Positions 16,012 through 24,151 of a stretch of 64,000 nt of DNA are shown one piece after another. This DNA is from Ruminococcaceae bacterium Marseille-P2935. GTDB taxonomy: Bacteria; Bacillota; Clostridia; Oscillospirales; Ruminococcaceae. Both the position numbers and the translations under genes were made by a program. The stretch is from contig LT629952.1 in NCBI GenBank assembly GCA_900104565.1, forward strand, positions 1,053,604-1,117,603, in the 5' to 3' direction. Each line of letters opens with the position of its first letter. Within the stretch, counting starts at the first letter, position 1. The notes under the pieces were generated by a model, which ran no database searches, was not told the origin of the DNA, and saw only the letters and a program-made list of their open reading frames with translations.

Positions 16012-16209
16012 TTATACGGTATATTCTTCTCCGGTAATCTCTTTAAATTGCACCGCTGTGATTACGCCCTTTACTACTGCTATTTTTACCATCTGCTTGT
16101 TCCAAAGTTTGCGGTTATAATTTCGTTTTACCATTTCAAATGTCATTTCATCTTCCTCCTTCACTATCTTGGCTTGCGGGTCTGCAAGTATTTCCATCAC
16201 CAGCTTCAC
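16012..16209 (-). CDS. XkdX family protein
   Basis: 65 residues from a GTG start with a GAGGGAG site. The C-terminal half (VKRNYNRKLWNKQMVKIAV, then GVITAVQFKEITGEEY) matches the small XkdX family, found just upstream of the lysis genes in many Firmicutes phages. Its function is unknown. Confidence 0.7.
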   Translation of the reverse strand: MKLVMEILADPQAKIVKEEDEMTFEMVKRNYNRKLWNKQMVKIAVVKGVITAVQFKEITGEEYTV

Positions 16210-16263
16210 TGGTTTCTCCCTCGCTTTACTCAGTTTACCGGGTATTCCTCTGCGGTTTCCTCC

Positions 16264-16599
16264 TTAAACGGTTGGCATGTTCATCAGGTTCTGATATTCC
16301 ATTGCCGCTGCAATTCTCTCTTCTGGGCTTGGCTCAGGCTCCGGTTCGGGTGTATTTAAAACAACCTCAATTGCCGAAATTGCTTCATCTTCGGTCAACG
16401 CTGGGTCAATGCCATAAACGCCCCTCATGGCTGACAGATTTTGCACCGCAAAAGCAACCTGTCCTGCTTCATCTGTTTCAATCATATGGGTAAATGTCAG
16501 TATTGCTGGGAATTGCTGTAACATCCGTTCTGGGGTTGCCAGTTCCCCATTGGGGAACATGTATGTTTTATTTCCAGTGTATTTTTCCACTTTTTTCAT
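16264..16599 (-). CDS. hypothetical phage protein associated with tail fibres
   Basis: 111 residues. The N-terminal part resembles small phage proteins placed after fibre genes (YTGNKTYMFPNGELATPERM); the C-terminus has a Pro/Glu linker (EPEPEPSPEER) before a short helix. Strong ribosome site AGGAGG. It may be a fibre-assembly or baseplate accessory factor, but I do not recognise a defined family. Confidence 0.55.
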   Translation of the reverse strand: MKKVEKYTGNKTYMFPNGELATPERMLQQFPAILTFTHMIETDEAGQVAFAVQNLSAMRGVYGIDPALTEDEAISAIEVVLNTPEPEPEPSPEERIAAAMEYQNLMNMPTV

Positions 16600-16611
16600 T
16601 CTTTTTTCCTC

Positions 16612-17727
16612 CTAAACTGTGTATGCATCAACTAAATCAGATAAATTACCGTCTGCATCACGGCCTCCTGCAAACAAAAAATAACTTCCAACGCTCGCCG
16701 CCCCGGTATAGGTTCTCAATGGGTTTAGCTGTGTGATAGATTTTCGGGTTAGGTCAGGATTTACAACCAACGTATAGGTTTGAAGTCTCGGCGGGGAGTA
16801 TCCAGTCACTGACGTACCGCCAGCAAATACGCATACATCATCAATATTGGCTGAACTTAAGTTGTAAACAGTTAAATTCAAATCTGTCGTTGTACTTTTT
16901 ACCAGTGAACCATTGTAACCCTCAATCGCTTTTCCACCGCCTACAAAAATCGCCATTGTTGGTGTACTCCCGCCTGTTAAATAGGTTCTTGCCGAACTTA
17001 GCGAACTTACGGTTGTAACTTTTGTCATATTGGAATCATACGCTTCTGCACTGGACAGGTTACTGCTATCCTGTCCCCCGGCAAATATCGTATATCCGTT
17101 TACGCTGGCTCCACCATGATTTACTCTTGCATTCGTTAAATTGGTCGCAGTGTTTTTCGTGAGCGTATCATCAAAAAACAGAACCGTGTTTGATTTACTT
17201 GATGAGCCTCTACCTCCACCAAAAACCGCGTGTTTTCCTGTAGAAACCCCCACACAGTTATACCAGCACGCTCCACTTCCACCAGCAGATGTTTTTGCAA
17301 GTGAAGAATTATATGCACTTAATATGTTCGCATGTCCGCTCGTGCTTTCGTTTCCATACCCTATCAAAGCATAACTTGGTGTGCTGGCAGCGGATGGATA
17401 ACTTACAGACCAATTCAATGTAGCAGGTGTACCTTTTAATAATTGCTTGCTATATGAAGTTACAACATTTGTTCCTCCGCTATTAAATCCTCCACCGAAT
17501 AACGCATAGTTTCCTACTGATACTCCAACAGTATGATCAACACTCTTGTTAAGTGCAGTAGCTTTCCCATAATACTCAACCTCTCCACCAGTCCAAAACG
17601 GCCTTGCCACCCCGCCTACGCCGATATACCCTTTTTTTACTTTGCGGGCTACGCCCCCAACGCCTATGTATATCTTTTTTACTTTGCGGGCAACGCTATT
17701 GACACCTACATAAACCTTTTTAGCCAT
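16612..17727 (-). CDS. kelch-repeat tail fibre / receptor-binding protein
   Basis: 371 residues. The N-terminus has three near-identical 14-residue repeats of the form YIGVGGVARKVKK, common at the particle-binding end of Clostridia phage fibres. The remainder is a kelch-like beta-propeller: about seven repeats with double-glycine strands such as YALFGGGFNSGG, HAVFGGGRGSS, YTIFAGGQDSS, MAIFVGGGKAI, VCVFAGGTSV and YFLFAGGRDADG, each followed by a variable Ser/Thr-rich segment. This suggests a carbohydrate-binding head. It follows the longer coiled fibre gene with 11 bases between. Confidence 0.75.
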   Translation of the reverse strand: MAKKVYVGVNSVARKVKKIYIGVGGVARKVKKGYIGVGGVARPFWTGGEVEYYGKATALNKSVDHTVGVSVGNYALFGGGFNSGGTNVVTSYSKQLLKGTPATLNWSVSYPSAASTPSYALIGYGNESTSGHANILSAYNSSLAKTSAGGSGACWYNCVGVSTGKHAVFGGGRGSSSKSNTVLFFDDTLTKNTATNLTNARVNHGGASVNGYTIFAGGQDSSNLSSAEAYDSNMTKVTTVSSLSSARTYLTGGSTPTMAIFVGGGKAIEGYNGSLVKSTTTDLNLTVYNLSSANIDDVCVFAGGTSVTGYSPPRLQTYTLVVNPDLTRKSITQLNPLRTYTGAASVGSYFLFAGGRDADGNLSDLVDAYTV

Positions 17728-17738
17728 ATGCCCACCGC

Positions 17739-18506
17739 CTATTCGTACATCAAATAAATTGCACCTGTTGGAAGGGCTGTAGTGCCTGCTGTCATATCAG
17801 TAGTGGAGGCAGAAATGTTCCTAAACTGTGCGGTTGTCACTTCTGCCATTGCGGTAGCATCCCCTTTTACCATTCCAGCAAATGTTCCTGCGGTAATAGC
17901 TGATGCCGATTTATTACCATATATCTCTTTTTCCTCTGCCGTAACGTGAACCGCCGTGTCGGCAATATGTCCATTAAAATTTGATTTTTCTGCTGCCGTT
18001 ACATGGATATCGGTATCTGCCGCGTGTGTCTCAATCGCCTCTCGCGCCACCAGGTCAGGAGCTGGTGAAGCAAGACCGTTTAAGGTTCCGTCTGCTAAAA
18101 TCTCAACGCCGGTTCCCTGCTTTACACCTCCCAAAACGGCTGATGTTGCAACCGGCAAAATATAGTTATTTGCGTTTGTAGCAACTCCTGCAAGTTTTGT
18201 TTTCTCTGCAGTACTAAAGCTTTCCTGGCTTAGGCCCATACCGCTTACTTTGTCTACCTTTTGGCTTAACTGGGTGGTATGGTTGTTGAGCGATTGCTGC
18301 ACAGTACTTGCATCTGCTGTACCAATTTCCGCGGCCCCTCCGGTTCCCGCCAGTGCGTCCACAATGCTATTAATGCCATCTGCCAGCACCGTTTCCCCTA
18401 CATTGTCAAACCGTGCTTTTAAAGATGCAGCCTGGTTTTCTATCTTGTCCGGTAAGGCCTTTACATCCTGCCCATTAAAGTCGGCCGCTGTAAACTTTTT
18501 AAGCAT
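17739..18506 (-). CDS. phage tail fibre protein
   Basis: 255 residues. Helical and low-complexity fibre sequence with the frequent phage-fibre motifs SFSTAEKTKLAGVATNANNY and HVTAAEKSNFNGH / HVTAEEKEIYGN, and an alternating Ser/Thr/Ala C-terminus. The start ATG is preceded by AGGGGG and overlaps the end of the last mini-ORF of the repeat array upstream. The first 19 codons plus the ribosome site are repeated four more times upstream at 157-base steps. Confidence 0.75.
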   Translation of the reverse strand: MLKKFTAADFNGQDVKALPDKIENQAASLKARFDNVGETVLADGINSIVDALAGTGGAAEIGTADASTVQQSLNNHTTQLSQKVDKVSGMGLSQESFSTAEKTKLAGVATNANNYILPVATSAVLGGVKQGTGVEILADGTLNGLASPAPDLVAREAIETHAADTDIHVTAAEKSNFNGHIADTAVHVTAEEKEIYGNKSASAITAGTFAGMVKGDATAMAEVTTAQFRNISASTTDMTAGTTALPTGAIYLMYE

Positions 18507-19134
18507 GTACTATCCCCCTCATTAATCCAGCTTTACGGCACTTACTCGGATAGGCCGCGTTCCCACTCTGGCTGACTTCGTCATCCCTCATGGACTTCAC
18601 CTGATTCGGTAAGGCCTTTACATCCTGCCCATTAAAGTCGGCCGCTGTAAACTTTTTAAGCATGTACTATCCCCCTCATTAATCCAGCTTTACGGCACTT
18701 ACTCGGATAGGCCGCGTTCCCACTCTGGCTGACTTCGTCATCCCTCATGGACTTCACCTGATTCGGTAAGGCCTTTACATCCTGCCCATTAAAGTCGGCC
18801 GCTGTAAACTTTTTAAGCATGTACTATCCCCCTCATTAATCCAGCTTTACGGCACTTACTCGGATAGGCCGCGTTCCCACTCTGGCTGACTTCGTCATCC
18901 CTCGTGGACTTCACCTGATTCGGTAAGGCCTTTACATCCTGCCCGTTAAAGTCGGCCGCTGTAAACTTTTTAAGCATGTACTATCCCCCTCATTAATCCA
19001 GCTTTACGGCACTTACTCGGATAGGCCACGTTCCCACTCTGGCTGACTTCGTCATCCCTCATGGACTTCACCTGATCCGGTAAGGCCTTTACATCCTGCC
19101 CGGTAAAATCCGCTGTGGTAAATTTTTTAGGCAT
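18451..19134 (-). repeat. five-copy 157-base tandem repeat covering the fibre gene's ribosome site and start
   Basis: The motif GGTAAGGCCTTTACATCCTG occurs at 18451, 18608, 18765, 18922 and 19079, exactly 157 bases apart. The three inner copies are almost identical; the one next to 19134 has diverged at its outer edge. Read leftward, each unit contains AGGGGG, an ATG, codons for MLKKFTAADFNGQDVKALP, and 35 further codons ending at a TAA that overlaps the next ATG. Because 157 is not a multiple of three, no unit can be read through into the next. The resulting mini-ORFs are 18970-19134, 18813-18977, 18656-18820 and 18499-18663. Confidence 0.9.
18970..19134 (-). CDS. first of four 54-residue mini-ORFs in the tandem repeat
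   Basis: Starts MPKKFTTADFTGQDVKALPD and ends KCRKAGLMRGIVHA; the other three start MLKKFTAADFNGQ. It looks like the beginning of an older fibre gene fused to an unrelated tail, which recurs in each repeat unit. Whether the peptides are made is unknown; each has an acceptable ribosome site, and the stop of one overlaps the start of the next. Confidence 0.4.
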   Translation of the reverse strand: MPKKFTTADFTGQDVKALPDQVKSMRDDEVSQSGNVAYPSKCRKAGLMRGIVHA

Positions 19135-19146
19135 ATTTTCACTTCC

Positions 19147-21015
19147 TTATTTCACATAGTTCACAACCTGATACCGCTTTACAATACCTAAAACACCAAA
19201 TCCCTCGTTCAGCACATCATTCCGTACAATAATTTGAGCGGTTTTATACCGTCGAACCTTGGTGTTGATCGGTACTACCTGCGGCGCATCATTGGTGTTG
19301 AAGGTAAAACGGTTAAAGTCAATATCATCCCAATCAAAAATATCCATTGTGCTGTACTGGACCTCTTGACCGAAGTCCCTGTCCGTACGAATCAGCACCT
19401 TAACACTTGAGCGGGTGTAGGGTTTAATCATAACCCCGCTGCCCCGTTTGGGAATGGTCTTTAGGCTCATAAAATCGCCGTCATCGTCCGCTTTTGTGCT
19501 CCAATAGCAAACAATTGGCGCCCCGTCGTCGTTGTACCTGCTCATGGTGTCCATATCGGTGTTAAATCGGCAAATTCTTCCATCTGCTGTGCCAAAATAC
19601 AAACTGCCTTCAAACTCTAAAAAGCACCGTGCGGGAATGTTTTCCCAATAATAACACTCGTACAGATAGTCGCTTCGGTACTGGGAGCGATAACTTTTAT
19701 TTTGGTTTCCATCCAGCACATAACAGTTTGAATTGACACACAGCAGGTATTTTCCATTCCACTCCACTGCAGCGGCTTCCATTAGGCCTTCTTCTTTAAT
19801 CAGCTTTCCATCCACAAAATAGCTGCGGTTTTGTACGGTGCGTTCGGCAGTAACCGTGTTGGAGGTAATCGCATAAACACCTGACCGTGCAAGAAAAAGC
19901 GGTTCATCTTTGACGTTTGCAAAAGAATAGCTTGACACCGCCCCTAAACCAGTTACTCCCTGTTTTAAAGGGAATACAGCATTTCCTAGGGAATCAACAG
20001 ACGCCGAACGCAAAAAAATGGTGCTGTCCTGCTGGTTATCTTCTTTTACAATGGCAAGGTATTCCCCAACACGATGGTACCCCATAATGGCGCTGCTTTC
20101 CGACCCAACCACTGCATACCCCAAATCGGGGAAATAGGCCGGGTCAGACAGGCCGCTGTGCCAGTCGGTTGCAGGATACTCGGGATTGCCCGACAAAAAT
20201 ACCCTATCGTTGGTTCCAACACCGTAAAGAGAGCATAAGGTGCATTTTTTAATCTTTTCTACATTTTCGGGCACATTCTTAGTAAACTCAATCTTCACGT
20301 TATCTTCCCCCGTTATCGTAGGGGAGGGCGGCGCCGTTTTAAAGGTGACCACTCCGGTTGTCAGGTTTACGGTATAATCGGCAGTTGCCGTTTTTACCGA
20401 ACCATTCACTGTAACCTGATCCACGCTGTCCAACTCTTTGGCATCCAGCTGGTAAGAAAGGGAGCTTCCGTCAGCCAAAAAACAATTGATCCGCTTTCCT
20501 CCCAGCAGGTTAATCTCCTCATAAGGCTCCCCGCCGCCAGACGGTTTGCGGGCAATCGATGTTGTGGGAACATAGGCCAGTTCCTCCGCGTTTTTTACCG
20601 TAAGTACACCGTCGAATATTCCGATCACAAGATACTCGCTGCCCGTAAGCAGCCAAAACCGGTTATTTCCAGAAAATCCTCTGGATTTCTGGTTGCTTAC
20701 TCCTGAATAGATTTGCTGGGGAATTCCCGTTTCATTCCAGAGGTAAAGTTTTGTTCCTCCATGAGCCAAAAAATAATGGGTTCCGTTTATTACTACATGA
20801 AACAGCCCGTTTACCGGCTGTTCAATGGTTTGCAGCGTTCTCCAGCCTGGGCGGCTTTGGGGGAAATTGTCATTTTCACAAACCAGGTTAACCGCATAGG
20901 GGGAACGGGTATCATCAATCTTAGTTGGGTCTCCAGACAAATCCACCCCCCGAAAACTGCGGTACCTGGTGGTATGGGTTCTCGGGCTTCCGCCCTGAAT
21001 TGCAATTTGTTTCAT
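19147..21015 (-). CDS. tail nozzle / stabilisation-like protein (beta-propeller)
   Basis: 622 residues, the largest virion gene here. The N-terminus contains FRGVDLSGDPTKIDDTRSPY and SRPGWRTLQ, typical of short-tailed phage proteins that close the DNA channel (P22 gp10 or T7 gp12-like nozzles). Repeated beta-blade sequences follow, such as HYFLAHGGTKLYLWNE, RFWLLTGSEYLVIGIF, YLAIVKEDNQQ and LYFGTADGRICRFN. It occupies the position after the connector, where siphoviruses and myoviruses would have tail tube and tape measure genes. Start ATG preceded by AAAGGAG. The name is inferred from pattern and position. Confidence 0.6.
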   Translation of the reverse strand: MKQIAIQGGSPRTHTTRYRSFRGVDLSGDPTKIDDTRSPYAVNLVCENDNFPQSRPGWRTLQTIEQPVNGLFHVVINGTHYFLAHGGTKLYLWNETGIPQQIYSGVSNQKSRGFSGNNRFWLLTGSEYLVIGIFDGVLTVKNAEELAYVPTTSIARKPSGGGEPYEEINLLGGKRINCFLADGSSLSYQLDAKELDSVDQVTVNGSVKTATADYTVNLTTGVVTFKTAPPSPTITGEDNVKIEFTKNVPENVEKIKKCTLCSLYGVGTNDRVFLSGNPEYPATDWHSGLSDPAYFPDLGYAVVGSESSAIMGYHRVGEYLAIVKEDNQQDSTIFLRSASVDSLGNAVFPLKQGVTGLGAVSSYSFANVKDEPLFLARSGVYAITSNTVTAERTVQNRSYFVDGKLIKEEGLMEAAAVEWNGKYLLCVNSNCYVLDGNQNKSYRSQYRSDYLYECYYWENIPARCFLEFEGSLYFGTADGRICRFNTDMDTMSRYNDDGAPIVCYWSTKADDDGDFMSLKTIPKRGSGVMIKPYTRSSVKVLIRTDRDFGQEVQYSTMDIFDWDDIDFNRFTFNTNDAPQVVPINTKVRRYKTAQIIVRNDVLNEGFGVLGIVKRYQVVNYVK

Positions 21016-21105
21016 TGTTATACTCCTTTGGGTCGCTTTGCTCCAGTTTTGTATTGGAACAAAACGCCTGTCAGATTTGGATTCTTTCCATTCATCAAAC
21101 AGGTT

Positions 21106-21471
21106 TTAGTATTCATCCCGCACGTCCTGGGCTACTGCTTTTGCCTGGCTGTTTACCCCGTTCACATACATCGCCTGAAAATATGCCATACGGTTCATAT
21201 CTCCATCGTCATATATCAGCTTGGAAGCTAGGCCATAAGGTAAAACCCCTTCTAAAATTTCCGGTTCATAGGTTAATTCTTCCTCCGCCGAAGAAATCTG
21301 CTGGGCCTGCTCCAGCGGTTCCTTTCCCCGAAAAATGCGTATCGTATTATTGGCCAGTGCACATTCAGCCAGTAATAAATTAATCAGTGCCGCCAGTACC
21401 CTGCGGTACTCATCAGAATCCTGTTCAAATAAAAGCGCCAGTGCTTTTTTGTACAGCTGTTCTCCTGTCAT
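21106..21471 (-). CDS. head-tail connector / adaptor protein
   Basis: 121 residues, all-helical in appearance (LYKKALALLFEQDSDEYRR, VLAALINLLLAECALA, YGLASKLIYDDGDMNRM). Small helical adaptor proteins of this type sit between the capsid gene and the nozzle gene in P22-like phages. The family assignment is by size, composition and order. Confidence 0.55.
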   Translation of the reverse strand: MTGEQLYKKALALLFEQDSDEYRRVLAALINLLLAECALANNTIRIFRGKEPLEQAQQISSAEEELTYEPEILEGVLPYGLASKLIYDDGDMNRMAYFQAMYVNGVNSQAKAVAQDVRDEY

Positions 21472-21591
21472 TTGCAGCTCCTTTCTGCCGGGTTCTCCGG
21501 CATTCGTTTCAAATATCTATCTTCCGTTAAATTAACCGGGGTACTGTTTTCCTTCCGCCTCAGGTTTTCTGTCAGCCTGATAATATAGAAA

Positions 21592-21620
21592 GAAAAGGGC
21601 GGAAAACCGCCCTTTTCTTT
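21592..21620 (-). terminator. terminator after the major capsid gene
   Basis: Perfect 11-base stem GAAAAGGGCGG / CCGCCCTTTTC with an AAAA loop, followed leftward by a T-rich tract. As it lies inside the late operon it probably acts as a partial stop that raises capsid-protein mRNA relative to downstream genes. Confidence 0.8.
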
Positions 21621-21623
21621 TCA

Positions 21624-22685
21624 TTAAGCGGTCAGGGTTTCCTGCGATACTGCCGAGGGGTACATGCCGGTTTTATACGCATATGCCCTTACCACCTTGC
21701 CCACACCGGTACCGGCAGCACTGCCGGTTTGTGCAGTATTGGAATAACGCGGGTCGGTGCCATCGGTAGTAAACACAATGGTTGCACCAGAGGTAGCACA
21801 GGTGATCGCTCCAGTTGCCGCGGCAATTACCGGGGTGTCTACAATCTGGCCCGCACCTGAAGAAGTATCCACCTCTACATATACACCGTCGCACTTGGCG
21901 CCAAACACAAAGCAGTCATAATACTGTCTGCCTTCCAGCAGGTTACCCGAAATTCCGGGAGGGTCCTGATGTAGCTTGGTGTCATTTAATTTTACCGGTG
22001 CAGTGGCGGCGTTTTTATGAACGATCATAAAATTCACATTGGCTGGCCATCTGCTTTTTACCACTTTAACCACGGTCATATTGTCGTACAGGCCTACCTG
22101 CCCTTTGGCCAGGGCCTTTTGCCCCAGCGATTCAACCCCCAAAAATTCGTCCGAATGCTTTAGCAGCTTATAGGCTTCTGCCGACAGGAATAACGTCCGG
22201 TTGTCTGCCGGTACCTCAGCGTCATCCAAATGCAGGGTACCCTCGCTGATTCTTTCACAAATAGTGGTTTTAGAAAGCTTTGTGGAATTACCCACCACTT
22301 TACCCGCTTTCTCCGCCAGGGTTTTAAAAACATAGGTATCCATTAACGGAACCGCACGCTCAGCAATCTGCAGCGAAAGCATTTTCCCTGCCGGCTTAAT
22401 GCCGCTCTGGTCGGCATTGTTCCCCTTATCTATGGTCATACAGAAGGATTTATCCTGGGTAAGAGTAAGCTCCTGTACGGTATCCTCCATCTCGGTCGGG
22501 GTACCATAACGGTTAATTCCCGTACGGTTATAATCCACCATAGGCACCGTAACAGGGGTCGAAATCTTTACTGTTTTGGCCCCTGCCCAGCTGTACTCGG
22601 TAGAGAGCCTGCCCGCCACCAGCGATTCCGAGGTGAATTTTGTCTGTATTTGTTTTGCATACTTATCATGTAAATTTACTGCCAT
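21624..22685 (-). CDS. major capsid protein with C-terminal surface domain
   Basis: 353 residues. The first 275 look like an HK97-fold coat protein of the P22/coat-5 kind: AVNLHDKYAKQIQTKFTSES, then TLTQDKSFCMTIDKGNNADQ, then a helical spine region. Residues 280-353 form an added domain with SGATIVFTTDGTDPRYSN and VRAYAYKTGMYPSAVS, the pattern of chitobiase/hexosaminidase C-terminal Ig-like modules, probably displayed on the capsid surface. The start ATG has GGAGAAAAAG. A perfect terminator follows. Confidence 0.85.
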   Translation of the reverse strand: MAVNLHDKYAKQIQTKFTSESLVAGRLSTEYSWAGAKTVKISTPVTVPMVDYNRTGINRYGTPTEMEDTVQELTLTQDKSFCMTIDKGNNADQSGIKPAGKMLSLQIAERAVPLMDTYVFKTLAEKAGKVVGNSTKLSKTTICERISEGTLHLDDAEVPADNRTLFLSAEAYKLLKHSDEFLGVESLGQKALAKGQVGLYDNMTVVKVVKSRWPANVNFMIVHKNAATAPVKLNDTKLHQDPPGISGNLLEGRQYYDCFVFGAKCDGVYVEVDTSSGAGQIVDTPVIAAATGAITCATSGATIVFTTDGTDPRYSNTAQTGSAAGTGVGKVVRAYAYKTGMYPSAVSQETLTA

Positions 22686-23101
22686 TCTTTTTCTCCTTTT
22701 GCTTTGTAGTTTTTAAAAACGCAGGGTAAAGACCAGTTATTCCGTTTCTCTTTTTTACGTTTTGCTCCGTTGTCTGCCGCTGGCTGAAAATTTTAATTAC
22801 CGCCAATTTTCATACCAGCCTCAATAGGTGTTTCTGTCCCCATCTGCCGGTTATTTTTGTTTAAAACGGTGGCGGTATAAGGGGCGCTGCAAAATCCAGG
22901 CCAGCTTTATTGTTTTTTTGGAAGCTGCTTGCCGTTTACAGCAAAAATTCACTTATTACCGCCTCTAAAAAAGTTTTCTCAGCAGTTTAAAATTCAGAAG
23001 AACCTTCCAAATTTCAGGCTGCAAAGGGGCTTCAGCCGCCTTTGCCTGCAACTTACTGCTTTTGAGTAAAATTCACCAAAACAGACAGGTCTTTCCACAG
23101 T
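22686..23101. other. 416-base gap between capsid and scaffold genes
   Basis: No gene with a ribosome site is seen. One short leftward open stretch encodes APYTATVLNKNNRQMGTETP and GMKIGGN before a stop near 22798. It has protein-like composition and may be the end of a decayed small virion gene. Nothing else is recognisable. Confidence 0.4.
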
Positions 23102-23887
23102 CTAGCTCAAAAAACCGGCTAAGAAGTCATCCCCATCTTCTATGCTCCCTTCTCCTGCCATACTGCCCAGCGAACGTTCGCGGTTAAGCTGGTTTTGCTC
23201 TGCCGCAGCAAGCTGGTCCTTTAATAACTTCAGTTCGTAGGCACGGTAGGCGTTAAGTGGGGTTTCACCATGCTCAATGGCGTCACAGACCGAATCTGGC
23301 AAGCTGGTAAGCTGTGGGTATTCCCGATAAAGCTGAACAAATTGTTCCCTGCGCTGGGTTTCACTGTCCTGACGCAGCTTGTTCATCCTGCTGCCGAAAT
23401 CCCTCTGCTTCAGGTGATACAGCTCCAACGCTGTTTTTGGGGGCACGCCCTTCTCCTTCTGGTGCTGTAAAAAGCTTTCCTGGCTTTTCTGCTCCAGATA
23501 AGCAATGTAGTCCCCCCGGCTCATTCCCGCTTCCTTTGCAAACTCATCCAGCAGTTCAAACTCTTTGCTCGCCTTTAACTGATCGCGCTGGGCAACTACT
23601 TTATCGTAGTTCATTCCTTTTTGAGCGTTTTCGATTAGCTTTGACAAAGGCAGCTTCATCTCCTGGCCGTTGTATTTGACTGTATAGGCCGGTTCTTTTT
23701 GTTCCGGTTCCTCCCGGAACAGATCATCGGGGTCTTCCTGGTCCATGGCTTCCTCATCCGGCCCAAACAGGCTGAACAATTCGTCCGTCTCGTTTTCCGC
23801 GCCGTTTTCCTGTAAAAGGTCCTCCTCAAAGGTCATGTTTTCCAAGCTTTCATTCATTTCTTCCGTTTGATTGGTTTGTTCAAACAT
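23102..23887 (-). CDS. capsid scaffolding protein
   Basis: 261 residues with the usual scaffold design: a very acidic N-terminal part (DELFSLFGPDEEAMDQEDPD), a short folded segment (YTVKYNGQEMKLPLSKLIE), and a long charged coiled-coil. It ends with DGDDFLAGFLS, a short acidic-aromatic tail likely to contact the coat protein. It lies between portal and coat genes as in P22-like phages. The tail motif DDFLAGF matches the NDPFLEGFG and SDPFLTGFG motifs of the toxin cassettes downstream. Start ATG with GAGGATGAT. Confidence 0.75.
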   Translation of the reverse strand: MFEQTNQTEEMNESLENMTFEEDLLQENGAENETDELFSLFGPDEEAMDQEDPDDLFREEPEQKEPAYTVKYNGQEMKLPLSKLIENAQKGMNYDKVVAQRDQLKASKEFELLDEFAKEAGMSRGDYIAYLEQKSQESFLQHQKEKGVPPKTALELYHLKQRDFGSRMNKLRQDSETQRREQFVQLYREYPQLTSLPDSVCDAIEHGETPLNAYRAYELKLLKDQLAAAEQNQLNRERSLGSMAGEGSIEDGDDFLAGFLS

Positions 23888-23923
23888 CTATATCATCCTC
23901 CTGCACTGCCTATGGTTGGGCAG

Positions 23924-24151
23924 TTATTGGGCGGTTGCCCCTGTTTGTTCTTCTATTGCGGCAGCTTCGTCATAAACTAACTGTTTTTCCACGTCCACCA
24001 CCCGATTGTAATGGGTGCATTGCCTGTTGCGGCAGCGCTGCTCCACATTTAAAAAAACCTTGGTGGGCAGGTCTACGCTATGGTCATTCTCTGTTGTGTA
24101 ATAACTTCTACTGAGGAATAATTCTGTTTTGCACAGTGGACATCGTTCCAT
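23924..24151 (-). CDS. small zinc-ribbon phage protein
   Basis: 75 residues starting MERCPLCKTELFL from an ATG placed 9-10 bases after AGGAGG; the upstream GTG at 24160 touches that site and is unlikely. Two cysteine pairs (CPLC and CRNRQC) suggest one bound Zn. The gene overlaps the end of the portal gene. Similar small zinc-ribbon proteins follow portal genes in some Firmicutes phages; the function is unknown. Confidence 0.65.
   Translation of the reverse strand: MERCPLCKTELFLSRSYYTTENDHSVDLPTKVFLNVEQRCRNRQCTHYNRVVDVEKQLVYDEAAAIEEQTGATAQ

Noticed and set aside
18451-19134. Template/variable repeats of a diversity-generating retroelement
   Set aside because: No reverse transcriptase or accessory gene is present, copies do not differ at adenines, and they lie at the gene start rather than at the fibre C-terminus.
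23924-24151. MuF-type head protein as carrier of the toxins
   Set aside because: No MuF-like domain is seen after the portal gene; the only small gene there is a zinc ribbon. The toxins here have a different N-terminus.
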